A DNA stretch of 64,000 bases from Thermohalobaculum sp039187815 (GTDB taxonomy: Bacteria > Pseudomonadota > Alphaproteobacteria > Rhodobacterales > Rhodobacteraceae), in NCBI GenBank assembly GCA_039187815.1, contig JBCCZI010000004.1:1-64000 (forward strand), written 5' to 3'. The translations under genes were made by a program, and so were the position numbers. The first letter of the stretch is position 1. Each line of letters begins with the position of its first letter. Positions 43,889-53,055 of the stretch are shown one piece after another. Under the pieces are notes generated by a model that was not told the origin of the DNA, did not search any database, and worked only from the letters and a program-made list of their open reading frames with translations.

Positions 43889-44185
43889 TGCGTCCTCCCC
43901 GGATCGGTTCACGGCCCCAGCCTAGCGGCTTGCGGAGAGGCGGCCAACGCCAGAGGCTCGGCGCCTCCTTCACATTTGACCTGGCCGGCGCGGGACGCGG
44001 TCTGTCACGCCCGAGCAAAGCACCGACCGATCACTCGTAAATCGTCCAGGAGATGGCGCCAAACTGTGATGGAGACCTAGCCAAATTGGTTCAGAACGGG
44101 TCATCGTCGACAAGTCTTATTGGATTCGACGCAAAACTGTTAAATGCCATTGATACCCGGCAGCCTGAGAAATCAGGAGGCTGTG
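43889..44185. other. Promoter region upstream of phn operon
   Basis: This 297-base gap between divergent genes falls markedly in GC toward the phnC side (44030-44160). It holds an inverted repeat CGTCGA (44105-44110) / TCGACG (44126-44131). No clear Pho box with two CTGTCAT-like repeats is visible; a single CTGTCACG lies near 44003. The AGGAGG at 44175-44180 is the phnC ribosome site. Confidence 0.4.
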
Positions 44186-45016
44186 TTGCTGACCGTAAAA
44201 TCAGTGTCGAAAACCTTTGGCGCGGTGCCCGCCCTGAAAGGCTTGTCCTTTTCGGCCGACAAGCCGCAGATCATCGGGATCATCGGTCGCTCTGGGGCGG
44301 GTAAGTCAACCTTTCTGCGCGTGATGAACCGGATGACCGATGCCTCGGGCGGAGAGCTGATGGTCGACGGCACCGATGTGCTTGGCTTGCGCGGTCGTGC
44401 CAAGATGGACTGGCAGCGCAACTGCGCGATGATTTTCCAGCAGTTCAATCTGGTGCCGCGGCTCGATGTGATCACCAATGTGATTCTCGGCCGGCTCAAC
44501 CAGCAATCGGCGCTGCGCTCGTCGCTGATGTTCTTTTCCGCCGCCGAGCGGTACGAGGCTCTGCGCCTGCTCGACCGATTTGGCGTGGCCGAGACCGCGT
44601 TGCAGCGCGCCGAGACCCTCTCGGGCGGCCAGCAACAGCGCGTCGCGATCTGCCGCGCGATGATGCAGCAACCGACGTTTATCCTGGCCGACGAGCCGAT
44701 CGCCTCGCTCGATCCGCTGAATGCCCGGCTGGTGATGGAAGCGCTGCACAAGATCAATCGCGAAGAGAAGATCACCATCATCTGCAACCTGCACACGCTG
44801 GATACGGCACGCACCTACTGCGACCGGATCATCGGCATGCGGGCGGGCGAGAAGGTGTTCGACGACACGCCAGACGCGCTGACCGACGCCATGGCCCGCG
44901 AGATCTATGGGGCCGAAGCAGAAGCGGCCTTTGAGGGCTCCATCACCTCGACTGCGCTCGGCGGATCGGACGCCGTCGAGCCTCCTCGTGCCATCGCCGC
45001 TGCTGGCGTGCACTAA
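44186..45016 (+). CDS. phnC: Phosphonate/phosphate ABC transporter ATP-binding protein
   Basis: The protein has about 276 residues starting at TTG 44186, 5 bases after a perfect AGGAGG; an upstream ATG at 44144 adds 14 unconserved residues. Walker A is GRSGAGKS at residues 34-41. The Q-loop region is IFQQFNLVPRLDVITN, the signature LSGGQQQR, and Walker B ILADEPIASLD. It powers uptake through the adjacent PhnE permeases. It is full length for PhnC; a 30-residue C-terminal extension is Ala-rich. Confidence 0.94.
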   Translation: MLTVKSVSKTFGAVPALKGLSFSADKPQIIGIIGRSGAGKSTFLRVMNRMTDASGGELMVDGTDVLGLRGRAKMDWQRNCAMIFQQFNLVPRLDVITNVILGRLNQQSALRSSLMFFSAAERYEALRLLDRFGVAETALQRAETLSGGQQQRVAICRAMMQQPTFILADEPIASLDPLNARLVMEALHKINREEKITIICNLHTLDTARTYCDRIIGMRAGEKVFDDTPDALTDAMAREIYGAEAEAAFEGSITSTALGGSDAVEPPRAIAAAGVH

Positions 45017-45058
45017 CCCAGGCGCCGTGAGCGCCCACCACCAATCCGGAGATATCCT

Positions 45059-46009
45059 ATGACCAGCATGATCGCTCGCGTCGCCGCTATGGTTGCGGTG
45101 ACATCCGTCGCCACGGCCGCCTATGCCATCGACTACAAGGGCCCGACCTTCGACCTGGCCTCGGTTCAGCCCGAGTTCCGCATCGGCTTCCTCGGCGACG
45201 AGGCCGCCCAGGACATCATCGCCCGCAACGAATGCCTCGAGGACTATATCGAAGCGGCGTTTAAGGTCCCGGCCAAGATGTTCACGTTCAAGGACTATGC
45301 CGGCACCATGGAGAGCTTTGCTGGTGGCAATCTCGACTACACCTGGTTCGGCTCCTCGGGCTATGCCGGCCTCTATCTGCAGAACCCCGATATCGGTGAG
45401 CCGATCATGACCCGCATGCAGCCGACGGGCGACACGGGCTATTACTCGGTGATGGTGACCCGCGCCGACAGCGGCATCGAGACGCTTGAGGACATGAAGG
45501 GCAAGTCGCTGGGCTTTGCTGATCCGAACTCGACCTCGGGTTACCTGATCCCTTCAATCGAGCTGGTCGACAAGCTGGGCAGCCTCAACGCCTACTTCTC
45601 GGAAACCGGCTTCCAGGGCGGCCATGAGAATGGCGTGCTGGCCGTGCTGAACGGCGATGTGGACGCGGCCGTGACCTGGGTGTCGGGCGTTGGCGCCTGG
45701 GAAGAGGGCTACACCTCGGGCAACCTGCGCAAGATGGTCGACAAGGGCATCCTGAACATGGATGACATCACCCAGATCTGGTCGTCGAACCTGATCCCGA
45801 ACGGCCCGATCGTGGTGCGCAAAGAGCTGCCGCAGGAGGCCAAGGACACCCTGCTCGGCATGAAGCAGTGGATCCTGAAGAACGATCCAGAGTGCAACGA
45901 GAACATCGCCAACGGCATCGTCAAGGCGTGGGTGCCGGTCGACCACTCGTTCTACGATGTGATCGTGAAGGCCCGTAAGGCCAAGATCGAAGCGGCCAAG
46001 CAGAACTGA
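45059..46009 (+). CDS. phnD: Phosphonate/phosphate ABC transporter periplasmic binding protein
   Basis: The 316-residue protein has a signal peptide (cleavage near AYA|ID) and the PhnD fold. Visible segments are FRIGFLGDEAAQD, YTWFGSSGYAGLYLQ, FADPNSTSGYLIPSIEL and AAVTWVSG, where the phosphonate-binding Ser/Thr and acidic residues lie. It captures phosphonate, phosphite or phosphate and delivers it to PhnE. The GC content here is lower than in surrounding genes. It starts 42 bases after phnC. Confidence 0.93.
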   Translation: MTSMIARVAAMVAVTSVATAAYAIDYKGPTFDLASVQPEFRIGFLGDEAAQDIIARNECLEDYIEAAFKVPAKMFTFKDYAGTMESFAGGNLDYTWFGSSGYAGLYLQNPDIGEPIMTRMQPTGDTGYYSVMVTRADSGIETLEDMKGKSLGFADPNSTSGYLIPSIELVDKLGSLNAYFSETGFQGGHENGVLAVLNGDVDAAVTWVSGVGAWEEGYTSGNLRKMVDKGILNMDDITQIWSSNLIPNGPIVVRKELPQEAKDTLLGMKQWILKNDPECNENIANGIVKAWVPVDHSFYDVIVKARKAKIEAAKQN

Positions 46010-46068
46010 TCACGTCTTTCCCGGGTCGCGCGGTCCGCCGTGCGACCCTTTCTTATGCGCGAGGCCCT

Positions 46069-46926
46069 ATGGTCGACGTCCTGCCCCAGCATCTCGGACA
46101 GCTCGAGACCGAGTTGCAGCGCCTGCAGCGCCGCAAGAGCACCTACACGGTCATCGGCATTGCGATCGCGGCGGTCATCGCCTTTGTTGGCATCGACATG
46201 GCCAATTCGGCGAACGCAACACCGTTCAGCCAGGGCATCTCCAAGATCTTCGACTTCCCGATCGACATGATCGGCATGGCCTACGAGCTGGGGTTCACCC
46301 GCTGGCTCGGCCGGGTGGGCGAGTTCGTGCCCGACCTGATCCTCACGCTGAACATGGCCTTGCTGTCGACGCTGCTCGGCTTTGTGTTCGCGGTGATCTT
46401 CGCCTGTTTCGCCTCGCGCAACATCATGCGCAACGCCACGGTGGTGATGGTGACGCGGCGGATGCTGGATCTCTTCCGGTCGTTCCCCGAGATCGTGATC
46501 GCGCTGATCTTTCTCTACCTGATGGGCAAGAGCCTGCTGCCGGCGGTGATCGCGATCTGGATCCACACCACGGGCGCGCTCGGCAAGCTGTTCTCCGAGG
46601 CCATCGAGAACATCGACAACAAACCGCTCGAGGGGCTCGAATCCACCGGCGGGAGCTGGATCAGCCGCGTGCGTTTCGGGGTGTTTCCCCAGGTGATGCC
46701 GCTCTTCTTCAGCTATGCGATCTTGCGGCTCGAGATCAATGTGCGGGCCTCGACCATTCTCGGCTTCTTTGGCGCCGGCGGCATCGGTCAGGCGCTCTCG
46801 ACCATGATCCAATGGCGCGATGGGGCGCGGGTGACCGCGATCTTCGTGCTGCTCGTCGTGACCATCGTGGCGCTTGACTACCTGTCGGACTGGATCCGCT
46901 CGAAACTTGTTGGGAAACGCAGATGA
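46069..46926 (+). CDS. phnE: Phosphonate/phosphate ABC transporter permease, first copy
   Basis: The 285-residue protein has about six membrane helices and the permease coupling loop EAIENIDNKPLEGLESTGGSW with the following FGVFPQVMPLFFSY. The long N-terminal cytoplasmic stretch starts MVDVLPQHLGQLETEL. It forms one half of the inner-membrane channel of the PhnCDEE system. It overlaps the second permease by 4 bases. Confidence 0.92.
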   Translation: MVDVLPQHLGQLETELQRLQRRKSTYTVIGIAIAAVIAFVGIDMANSANATPFSQGISKIFDFPIDMIGMAYELGFTRWLGRVGEFVPDLILTLNMALLSTLLGFVFAVIFACFASRNIMRNATVVMVTRRMLDLFRSFPEIVIALIFLYLMGKSLLPAVIAIWIHTTGALGKLFSEAIENIDNKPLEGLESTGGSWISRVRFGVFPQVMPLFFSYAILRLEINVRASTILGFFGAGGIGQALSTMIQWRDGARVTAIFVLLVVTIVALDYLSDWIRSKLVGKRR

Positions 46927-48290
46927 GCACGACCACGGAGCAGCCCCGGCTCGAGGCCATCGGCGCGGATGTGGAGCGCGCCGCCACGCGCTATCGCTAT
47001 TACTTCTTTGCGGTGCTCTCGGTGGTCGTCGGCTATCTGGCCGTCTCGTGGGTGCAGTTCGACATCGGCAGCGTCGTGCAGAAATGGCGCCCGGACCGCG
47101 CCGCGCTGTTCGTGCTCGACACCTATGCACACAAAGACCACGTCACTATGCGCTGGAAGACCCCCGAGGAGATCAAGGTCGCCTTTGAGGGCGGCCACCG
47201 CGAGGTCTATGACCCCAAGCCCGACTGGTTCGTCGAGGCCCCCGATGGCGGGCGCGTGGTGAACTTCGACAATGGCGGCACGATCACGCTCTACGACACC
47301 TTCGTCACCATGAGCTGGCCGGACCGGGACGAGACCTTCGAGTTCCGCCTGAACGACGACCGCAAACCCTATGTGGTGGGGTATGAGAACCGGCTCGAGG
47401 ATCTGCCGGAGTGGATGCGCCAGACCAAGAACAAGATCGAGATCCGCCCCTCGCTCTATGAGCGCCTGCAGGTCGGCACGCTCAAGGTCGAGGTGCACCG
47501 CTACGAGTTCGGCTGGAAGTACTTCTGGTTCGATTTCGACAGCCCGCTGGTCGGCTATGGGTTTCTCGATGCCATCGGCCTGATGCTCTCGAGCGACCGG
47601 GTCGTGCCCGAGATGTCGAACACCCGCCTGGTCTGGACCGAGTTTCGCGACAACGCGATCTGGCAGCACGGCACCGTGCTCTATGCCATGCTCGAGACGA
47701 TCTTCATGGCGCTGCTCGGCACCATGATCGCCGCCGGCGTGGGCCTGCCGCTCGCCTTTATGGCCGCGCGCAACGTACAGCCGGTGATGGCCATGCGCTT
47801 TGCGCTCCGCCGCCTGTTCGACCTGCTCCGCGGCATCGACACGTTGATCTGGTCGCTGATCTTCCTGCGCGCTTTCGGGCCGGGGCTGTTCACCGGCATC
47901 TTTGCCATCGCCTTCACCGACACCGGCACGCTCGGCAAGCTCATGTCCGAGGCCATCGAGAACGCCGATGACAAGCAGCGCGAGGGCATCCAGTCGACCG
48001 GCGCCAGCAAAATCCAGCAGCACCGCTTTGGCATCCTGCCGCAGATCATGCCTGTCTTCATCTCGCAGTCGCTCTACTACCTGGAATCGAACACCCGCGG
48101 TGCGGTGATCATTGGCGCGATGGGCGCGGGCGGCATCGGGCTCCAGTTCCTGGGCGCGCTGCAGACGGGCAACGACTTCGAGAACGTCGCCTATATGGCG
48201 CTCTTGGTTCTGGTGACGGTCATCGCCATGGACGCCATGTCGGCCCGGCTGCGCTCGATCCTGATCGGCATCGACACCCGCTCCAAGTAA
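46923..48290 (+). CDS. phnE: Phosphonate/phosphate ABC transporter permease, second copy with large periplasmic insert
   Basis: The 455-residue protein has a first membrane helix near residues 25-45, then about 200 soluble residues with many aromatic and charged amino acids (for example FGWKYFWFDFDSPL). The normal permease domain follows from about residue 250, with a coupling loop EAIENADDKQREGIQSTGASK. The insert resembles that of the second permease of PhoCDET-type systems (PhoT) rather than a plain PhnE. It pairs with the first permease, which it overlaps by 4 bases. Confidence 0.88.
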   Translation: MSTTTEQPRLEAIGADVERAATRYRYYFFAVLSVVVGYLAVSWVQFDIGSVVQKWRPDRAALFVLDTYAHKDHVTMRWKTPEEIKVAFEGGHREVYDPKPDWFVEAPDGGRVVNFDNGGTITLYDTFVTMSWPDRDETFEFRLNDDRKPYVVGYENRLEDLPEWMRQTKNKIEIRPSLYERLQVGTLKVEVHRYEFGWKYFWFDFDSPLVGYGFLDAIGLMLSSDRVVPEMSNTRLVWTEFRDNAIWQHGTVLYAMLETIFMALLGTMIAAGVGLPLAFMAARNVQPVMAMRFALRRLFDLLRGIDTLIWSLIFLRAFGPGLFTGIFAIAFTDTGTLGKLMSEAIENADDKQREGIQSTGASKIQQHRFGILPQIMPVFISQSLYYLESNTRGAVIIGAMGAGGIGLQFLGALQTGNDFENVAYMALLVLVTVIAMDAMSARLRSILIGIDTRSK

Positions 48291-48309
48291 TCCCCGAAAG
48301 GAAACCGAC

Positions 48310-48657
48310 ATGACCCGCATGCTCGCCGTGGCCCTTGTGCTTTTTGCTCCGCCCGCACTGGCGCAACAACAGCAGGCCGGCAACGAGGCCAGCACCAACA
48401 CCGAAGAGACCTTTCAGGCGCTGATCGACCAGTGTGACGATACAGACGCGTTGATGCTTCGGGCGCGCATCCGCCTGCAGATCCCGCGCACGACTGAGGA
48501 CGCGGCGACCACGGCCCAAGGCATGCTGGACGAGGCCTTTTCCAAATGCGGCGCCGGTGACCTGGACGGCGCCAAGGCGATGCTGCAAGAGGCGCTCGAG
48601 ATCGCCGAAGTCGGTGCCACCGAGATCTTCGGGACCGACGCCTCCACACCCAACTGA
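48310..48657 (+). CDS. Small exported protein at end of phn operon
   Basis: The 115-residue protein has a signal peptide (MTRMLAVALVLFAPPALA) and a mature helical part with two Cys (CDDTDA; KCGAGD) and AKAMLQEALEIAE. It is 19 bases after the second permease, preceded by GAAAGGA, so is probably co-transcribed. I do not recognise a family. A periplasmic accessory role in the transporter or in phosphate-stress response is only a guess. Confidence 0.65.
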   Translation: MTRMLAVALVLFAPPALAQQQQAGNEASTNTEETFQALIDQCDDTDALMLRARIRLQIPRTTEDAATTAQGMLDEAFSKCGAGDLDGAKAMLQEALEIAEVGATEIFGTDASTPN

Positions 48658-48777
48658 TCTCGCCTGCGGATGCTGCGGGGAGGGTCCCTCGCAGTACGCC
48701 TGGGGTGACCGTCTCCGCCGGCAAAAACAGTCAGGCCCGAGGATAGACACAGCCAAGATCGGCCTACATTCCAAGCT

Positions 48778-49587
48778 ATGGAAGCTCGTCTCGACACTGA
48801 CACCGCCGGTACCAACTCCGATATCGGGAGGCCGGCGGTTTGGATAGCAGGCCTCCTCGCGGTGCTGATCCCGCCCTTTGCCTATCTCTACATCCATCGT
48901 CCGTGGTGGTTTTTCGCCAGTTTGCTGGGCGGGCTTGTGCTGTTGCCGACGGCGCTTCATCACCCGTGGAGCTGGCCCGTCTATGCGGCGCTGGTCGTGG
49001 TGCACGCAACGGTGCTTGCCTATCGCCATGAGGTCCGGTTCCGCGATCCCTGGTATGCGCGCCCCATCGGCCTCCTGCTCTGTCTGTGTTTGACCACGAC
49101 CGCGGGGGCCGGCGTGCGGCTTTTTGCGCTCGACATCTACAGGGTCGCGAGCGGCTCGATGATCCCCAGCCTTGCGGTCAACGACCTGGTGTTTGCCAAG
49201 AAATGGGGCGAGGTCGACATCGAGCGCGGTCGCATCTACCTCTTAAGCTTCGAGGGCGACAATCATGTCTATGTCAAACGCTTGGTGGGCGTGCCGGGAG
49301 ACACGGTCACAATGCGCGGCAACGCGGTGTCGCTGAATGGCGAGTTGATCACCCAGGACGCCGGCCAAGGAACCGAGGGCTACCAGTTTTGGGAGAGCCT
49401 GGACGGCAACCGCTATCCGATCCTCGATCTATACAATATCCAGAAGTTCGAGCGGACCTTCGTTCTGGGCGAGGATGAGCACTTCTTTCTAGGAGACAAT
49501 CGCTCGAACTCTACGGACAGCCGGATCCGCGGGCCGGTGAGTGGCGCGCAGATCATTGGTGCGGTCACCCGGGTTCCAAGGCTCTAG
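48778..49587 (+). CDS. lepB: Signal peptidase I
   Basis: The 269-residue S26 peptidase has catalytic Ser127 in ASGSMIPSL and Lys167 in YVKRLVGVPGD. The conserved box E is FFLGDNRSNSTDSRIRGPV near the C-terminus. Three N-terminal membrane helices (residues about 20-115) are more than in standard LepB and anchor it in the inner membrane. It may therefore be an additional, specialised peptidase rather than the housekeeping copy. No Shine-Dalgarno precedes the ATG; a TACATT hexamer ends seven bases upstream, so a leaderless mRNA is possible. Confidence 0.9.
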   Translation: MEARLDTDTAGTNSDIGRPAVWIAGLLAVLIPPFAYLYIHRPWWFFASLLGGLVLLPTALHHPWSWPVYAALVVVHATVLAYRHEVRFRDPWYARPIGLLLCLCLTTTAGAGVRLFALDIYRVASGSMIPSLAVNDLVFAKKWGEVDIERGRIYLLSFEGDNHVYVKRLVGVPGDTVTMRGNAVSLNGELITQDAGQGTEGYQFWESLDGNRYPILDLYNIQKFERTFVLGEDEHFFLGDNRSNSTDSRIRGPVSGAQIIGAVTRVPRL

Positions 49588-49738
49588 CGCATCGCGTGAT
49601 CATGCCGCCGCTTGTATCTCGCGCCGCCCGCCAATCTGCGGTAACGCCAGCCTAAGCAATCGACGCCAAAACTGCGCGGCCCCTGTGCTCGGCAAGCAAT
49701 CGGCACGCGGGGCGGGACCGCGCAACCCAGGGGGAGCC

Positions 49739-50596
49739 ATGGCCAGCCTGCTCGACAAGATCCTCCACCGGCTGCTCGGCCGGCCCGCCGACAGCCGTGC
49801 AAAGGAGCTGCGTGAGCTTGGCGCGCTGCCAACCGCGACCTGGCAGGCCGGACGGCTCGGCCGGCTCAGCCCCGAACAGATCTCGGCCTGGATGACCGAT
49901 CCCGAGAGCCTGCGCGACTACGAGGCGCTGGCGCCTCAGTTCGCCGAGCTCAAGCTGCCCGAACTGACCGGCGGCGTGAACCCGGGCGATCAGCGGGCAC
50001 TCTATGCGCTGATCCGCGCCCTCCGCCCGGGGCGGGTGTTGGAGATTGGCACCCATATCGCCTGCTCCACGGTCAACATCGCCCTGGCCCTGGCGGCGAA
50101 CCGGGCGGGGGAGACATCGGTCGATGGCTCGGTGACCTCGGTCGATATCCGCGATGTCAACGATCCCCGTACGCGGCCCTGGGAGGCGGCGGGCTCTCCC
50201 CATTCGCCAAACGAACTGATGCAACGCATCGGGATGGCCGATCGGGTCGCGTTCATGGTCTCGGGCTCCCTCGCCTTCATCGAGACGGCGCCGGCCGAGA
50301 GCTTCGATTTCATCTTCCTCGACGGTGACCATGCGGCCACGACGGTCTATCAAGAGTTGCCCGCCGCGCTGCGGCTGTTGCGGCCGGGCGGGCTGATCCT
50401 GCTCCATGATTATTTTCCCGGTGGCGAGAAGCTTTGGGACACCGAGCCGTTGCTCGGGCCCTATCTGGCGGTCGAGCGGCTCAAAGCGGAGGGCGCCTGG
50501 CTCGATGTCTTGCCGCTCGGCGCGCTGCCCTGGCCGACCAAGTTCGGCTCGACGCTGACCAGCCTGGCCCTCGCTGCCGAGGCGGATCGTCCCTAG
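49739..50596 (+). CDS. Class I SAM-dependent methyltransferase
   Basis: The protein has 285 residues from ATG 49739 with a GGGGAG ribosome site (the frame is open upstream from 49541 without a ribosome site). The SAM-binding motif I is RVLEIGTHIACSTVNIALALA. It is followed by VTSVDIRD and motif FDFIFLDGDHAATT, with an acidic loop that may bind metal, as in O-methyltransferases of the CmcI/catechol type. The methyl acceptor is unknown. It is convergent with the DMGDH-like gene. Confidence 0.82.
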   Translation: MASLLDKILHRLLGRPADSRAKELRELGALPTATWQAGRLGRLSPEQISAWMTDPESLRDYEALAPQFAELKLPELTGGVNPGDQRALYALIRALRPGRVLEIGTHIACSTVNIALALAANRAGETSVDGSVTSVDIRDVNDPRTRPWEAAGSPHSPNELMQRIGMADRVAFMVSGSLAFIETAPAESFDFIFLDGDHAATTVYQELPAALRLLRPGGLILLHDYFPGGEKLWDTEPLLGPYLAVERLKAEGAWLDVLPLGALPWPTKFGSTLTSLALAAEADRP

Positions 50597-50610
50597 GCGG
50601 CGCCCCCCCT

Positions 50611-53055
50611 TCAGCTCCGCGCGCGGCTCATCGAGGCATCGTAGCGGACCGGATCGACGATGCTGGCGGGCAGCGCTTGGCCGAGCACCAGGACGTTGAG
50701 GTCGGGCTCGCCGCGCTCTGCGCCGTCGATCGCTGCCGGCTCGGGGCGGATGAAGGCCATGGCGAGGTTCTCCCCCACCCGGTGGCCCCAGGCGGCCGAG
50801 GTCACGGCCCCGATCACCGTCTCGCCGGCGCGTACGCTGTCGCCGGGATGGGCCGGGGCGGCCTCGCTGTCGATCTTGAGCGTCACAAAACGCGCCCGCG
50901 GCGGGTGGTTCCGCTTGGCCAACAATGCTGCCTTGCCGGGATAGTCTGCCGGCTTGTCGAGACGGACAAAGCGGCCGAGCGCGCTCTCGAACGGATCAAA
51001 TTCGGTGATCAGATCGGCCTTCCAGTGGCGAAAGCCCTTTTCGATCCGCATGGACTCGGTGGCGTGCAGGCCGAAATGCGTGAGCCCATGGGGCGTGCCT
51101 GCGGCCAGGATCGCGCGATAGGCGGCCTCGGCCTGGGCGAGGGGGACATGGATCTCCCAAGCCAACTCGCCCGAGAAGCTGACCGACATCGCCACACAGG
51201 CCACATGGCCGATATGCACAGGCCGCACCGAGAGCCAGGGGAAGGCGGCCGCTGACCAATCGGTGCGCGGAGCGGCGGCCTTGAGGATCGCGCGCGCCTT
51301 CGGTCCGGCGACCACCAGGATCGTATGGGTGTCCGTCATCGAGGCGAGGCGGACGGACCCATCACAGGGCAGGCGCGCGGTGAGCCAGTCGTAATCGTGC
51401 ACTTCGGCAGCTGCGGCCGAGCCGAACCACAGCGTGTCCTCGTCGAGCCGCGCGATCGTGGCCTCGCCGGCGATGTTGCCGACCTCCGAGAGGAAATAGC
51501 CGAGCCCGACGCGCCCGACCGCCTGGGGAACCCGACCTGCGATCAGGCCGTCGAGCCAATCGCGCGCGCCGGCCCCGGTCACCTCGATGCGGTTGAAGCC
51601 CGAGACCTCCATGATGCCGGCGCGCTCGCGCACCGCTTGGACCTCGGCGGCGACGGCGCCGTGGCTCGCGCACCAGCGGAAGCTGTGGGTCTCGGCAAAG
51701 GCCGGATCCGGGCGGTAGAACAGCGCGCGCTCCCACCCACCGACGGTCCCGAACTCGGCGCCGGCGGCCGCCAGCAGTGGGGTGAGCGGCGTCGTGCGCG
51801 CGGGCCGGCCGGCCGGGCGATGCTCATGCGGGCGGTGGAAGCGAAACTCGTTCTGATAGTCCTCGATCGCCTTCAGCGCCGTCCACTCGACGGTGGCATA
51901 GCGGGCAAAGCGCCGGGGATCGAGCGCCCAGGTGTCATAGCAGGCCTCGCCATGGACGATCATCTGCGCCAGCAGCCAGCCATGCCCGCCGCCCTCGCCA
52001 AGGCCCGCACGCAGCCCTGTGATGCACCAGGCATTGCGGCGCCCCGGGATCGGCCCGACCAGCGGGACGCCGTCTGGGGTGTAGGTGATCGGACCGTTGA
52101 CGATGGTGTGGATGCCCGCCTCGCCGAGGCAGGGCAGCCGGTGGATCGCGCCCTCGAGCACCGGCAGCACCCGATCGGGATCGTTCGGGCTGAGCGCATT
52201 CGTGAAGCCCGGATCAATGCCGTCGAGCCCCCAGGTCCGGCAATCCTGCTCATAAAAGCCGACCAGCAGGCCCTGTTTCTCTTGGCGCGAGTAGAAGTCG
52301 GCGCTGGGGCAGCGGATCAGCGGGACGCGGTGGGAGAGCGCCTCGATCTCGGCGATCGGCTCGGTCAGGAAGTACTGGTGCTCCATCGAGGCGACGGGGT
52401 GCTCGACCTGCATCATCGCGCCGATCTCGTTGCAGCGGTAGCCGCCGGCGTTGACGATGTGCTCGGCCTGGATGTCGCCCTTGGGCGTGTGCACGATCCA
52501 GTCGCCGCCCGGCCTTTGCGTGAGGCCCGTGACCGGCGTGTGGCGGTGGATCTCGGCGCCCCTCAGCCGTGCGCGCCGCGCCAGCGCCTGGCAGAGCTGG
52601 GCCGGGTCGATATCGCCGTCCATCGGGTCCCAGAGCGCGCCCAGCAGCCCATCGGTCGTGATCAACGGATGGCGCCGCGCGCTCTCGGCCGCGTCGATCA
52701 GCTCGAACTCTACGCCCATCGCCTTGGCCAGCGACTGGAAATGGCGGTAGCCGTCCAGATGCTCCTCGCTGGTCGCCAGCCGCAGGCCCCCATCGCCGTG
52801 GTGATAGTTGATGGGATAGTCCGGGTCGTTGGCGAGCTCCCGGTAGAGCCGGATCGAGTGCGATTTCAACCCGATCATCACCTGGTTGGTGCCGAAATTT
52901 GTGACCTGGGCGGCCGAGTGCCAGGTGGTGCCGGAAGTGAGCTCGTCCCGCTCGAGCAGCATCACATCGCTCCAGCCCTCCTCGGTGAGGTGGTAGAGCG
53001 CTGAGCAGCCGGCGATACCGCCGCCGATGACGACGACCCGGGCGGTCGTTCTCAT
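50611..53055 (-). CDS. Dimethylglycine/sarcosine dehydrogenase-like flavoprotein with GcvT domain
   Basis: The 814-residue protein has an N-terminal DAO domain (Rossmann loop VVVIGGGIAG; LTSGTTWHSAAQ with His46, the equivalent of the covalent-FAD His in DMGDH). Its C-terminal half is a folate-binding GcvT-type domain (MEVSGFNRIEVTGAGARDWLDGL; SVSFSGELAWEIHVP). Such enzymes oxidatively demethylate N-methylglycines or related betaines and pass the methyl to tetrahydrofolate. The exact substrate is unknown. It overlaps the PhyH gene by 4 bases and therefore likely works on the product of that dioxygenase. Confidence 0.86.
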   Translation of the reverse strand: MRTTARVVVIGGGIAGCSALYHLTEEGWSDVMLLERDELTSGTTWHSAAQVTNFGTNQVMIGLKSHSIRLYRELANDPDYPINYHHGDGGLRLATSEEHLDGYRHFQSLAKAMGVEFELIDAAESARRHPLITTDGLLGALWDPMDGDIDPAQLCQALARRARLRGAEIHRHTPVTGLTQRPGGDWIVHTPKGDIQAEHIVNAGGYRCNEIGAMMQVEHPVASMEHQYFLTEPIAEIEALSHRVPLIRCPSADFYSRQEKQGLLVGFYEQDCRTWGLDGIDPGFTNALSPNDPDRVLPVLEGAIHRLPCLGEAGIHTIVNGPITYTPDGVPLVGPIPGRRNAWCITGLRAGLGEGGGHGWLLAQMIVHGEACYDTWALDPRRFARYATVEWTALKAIEDYQNEFRFHRPHEHRPAGRPARTTPLTPLLAAAGAEFGTVGGWERALFYRPDPAFAETHSFRWCASHGAVAAEVQAVRERAGIMEVSGFNRIEVTGAGARDWLDGLIAGRVPQAVGRVGLGYFLSEVGNIAGEATIARLDEDTLWFGSAAAAEVHDYDWLTARLPCDGSVRLASMTDTHTILVVAGPKARAILKAAAPRTDWSAAAFPWLSVRPVHIGHVACVAMSVSFSGELAWEIHVPLAQAEAAYRAILAAGTPHGLTHFGLHATESMRIEKGFRHWKADLITEFDPFESALGRFVRLDKPADYPGKAALLAKRNHPPRARFVTLKIDSEAAPAHPGDSVRAGETVIGAVTSAAWGHRVGENLAMAFIRPEPAAIDGAERGEPDLNVLVLGQALPASIVDPVRYDASMSRARS

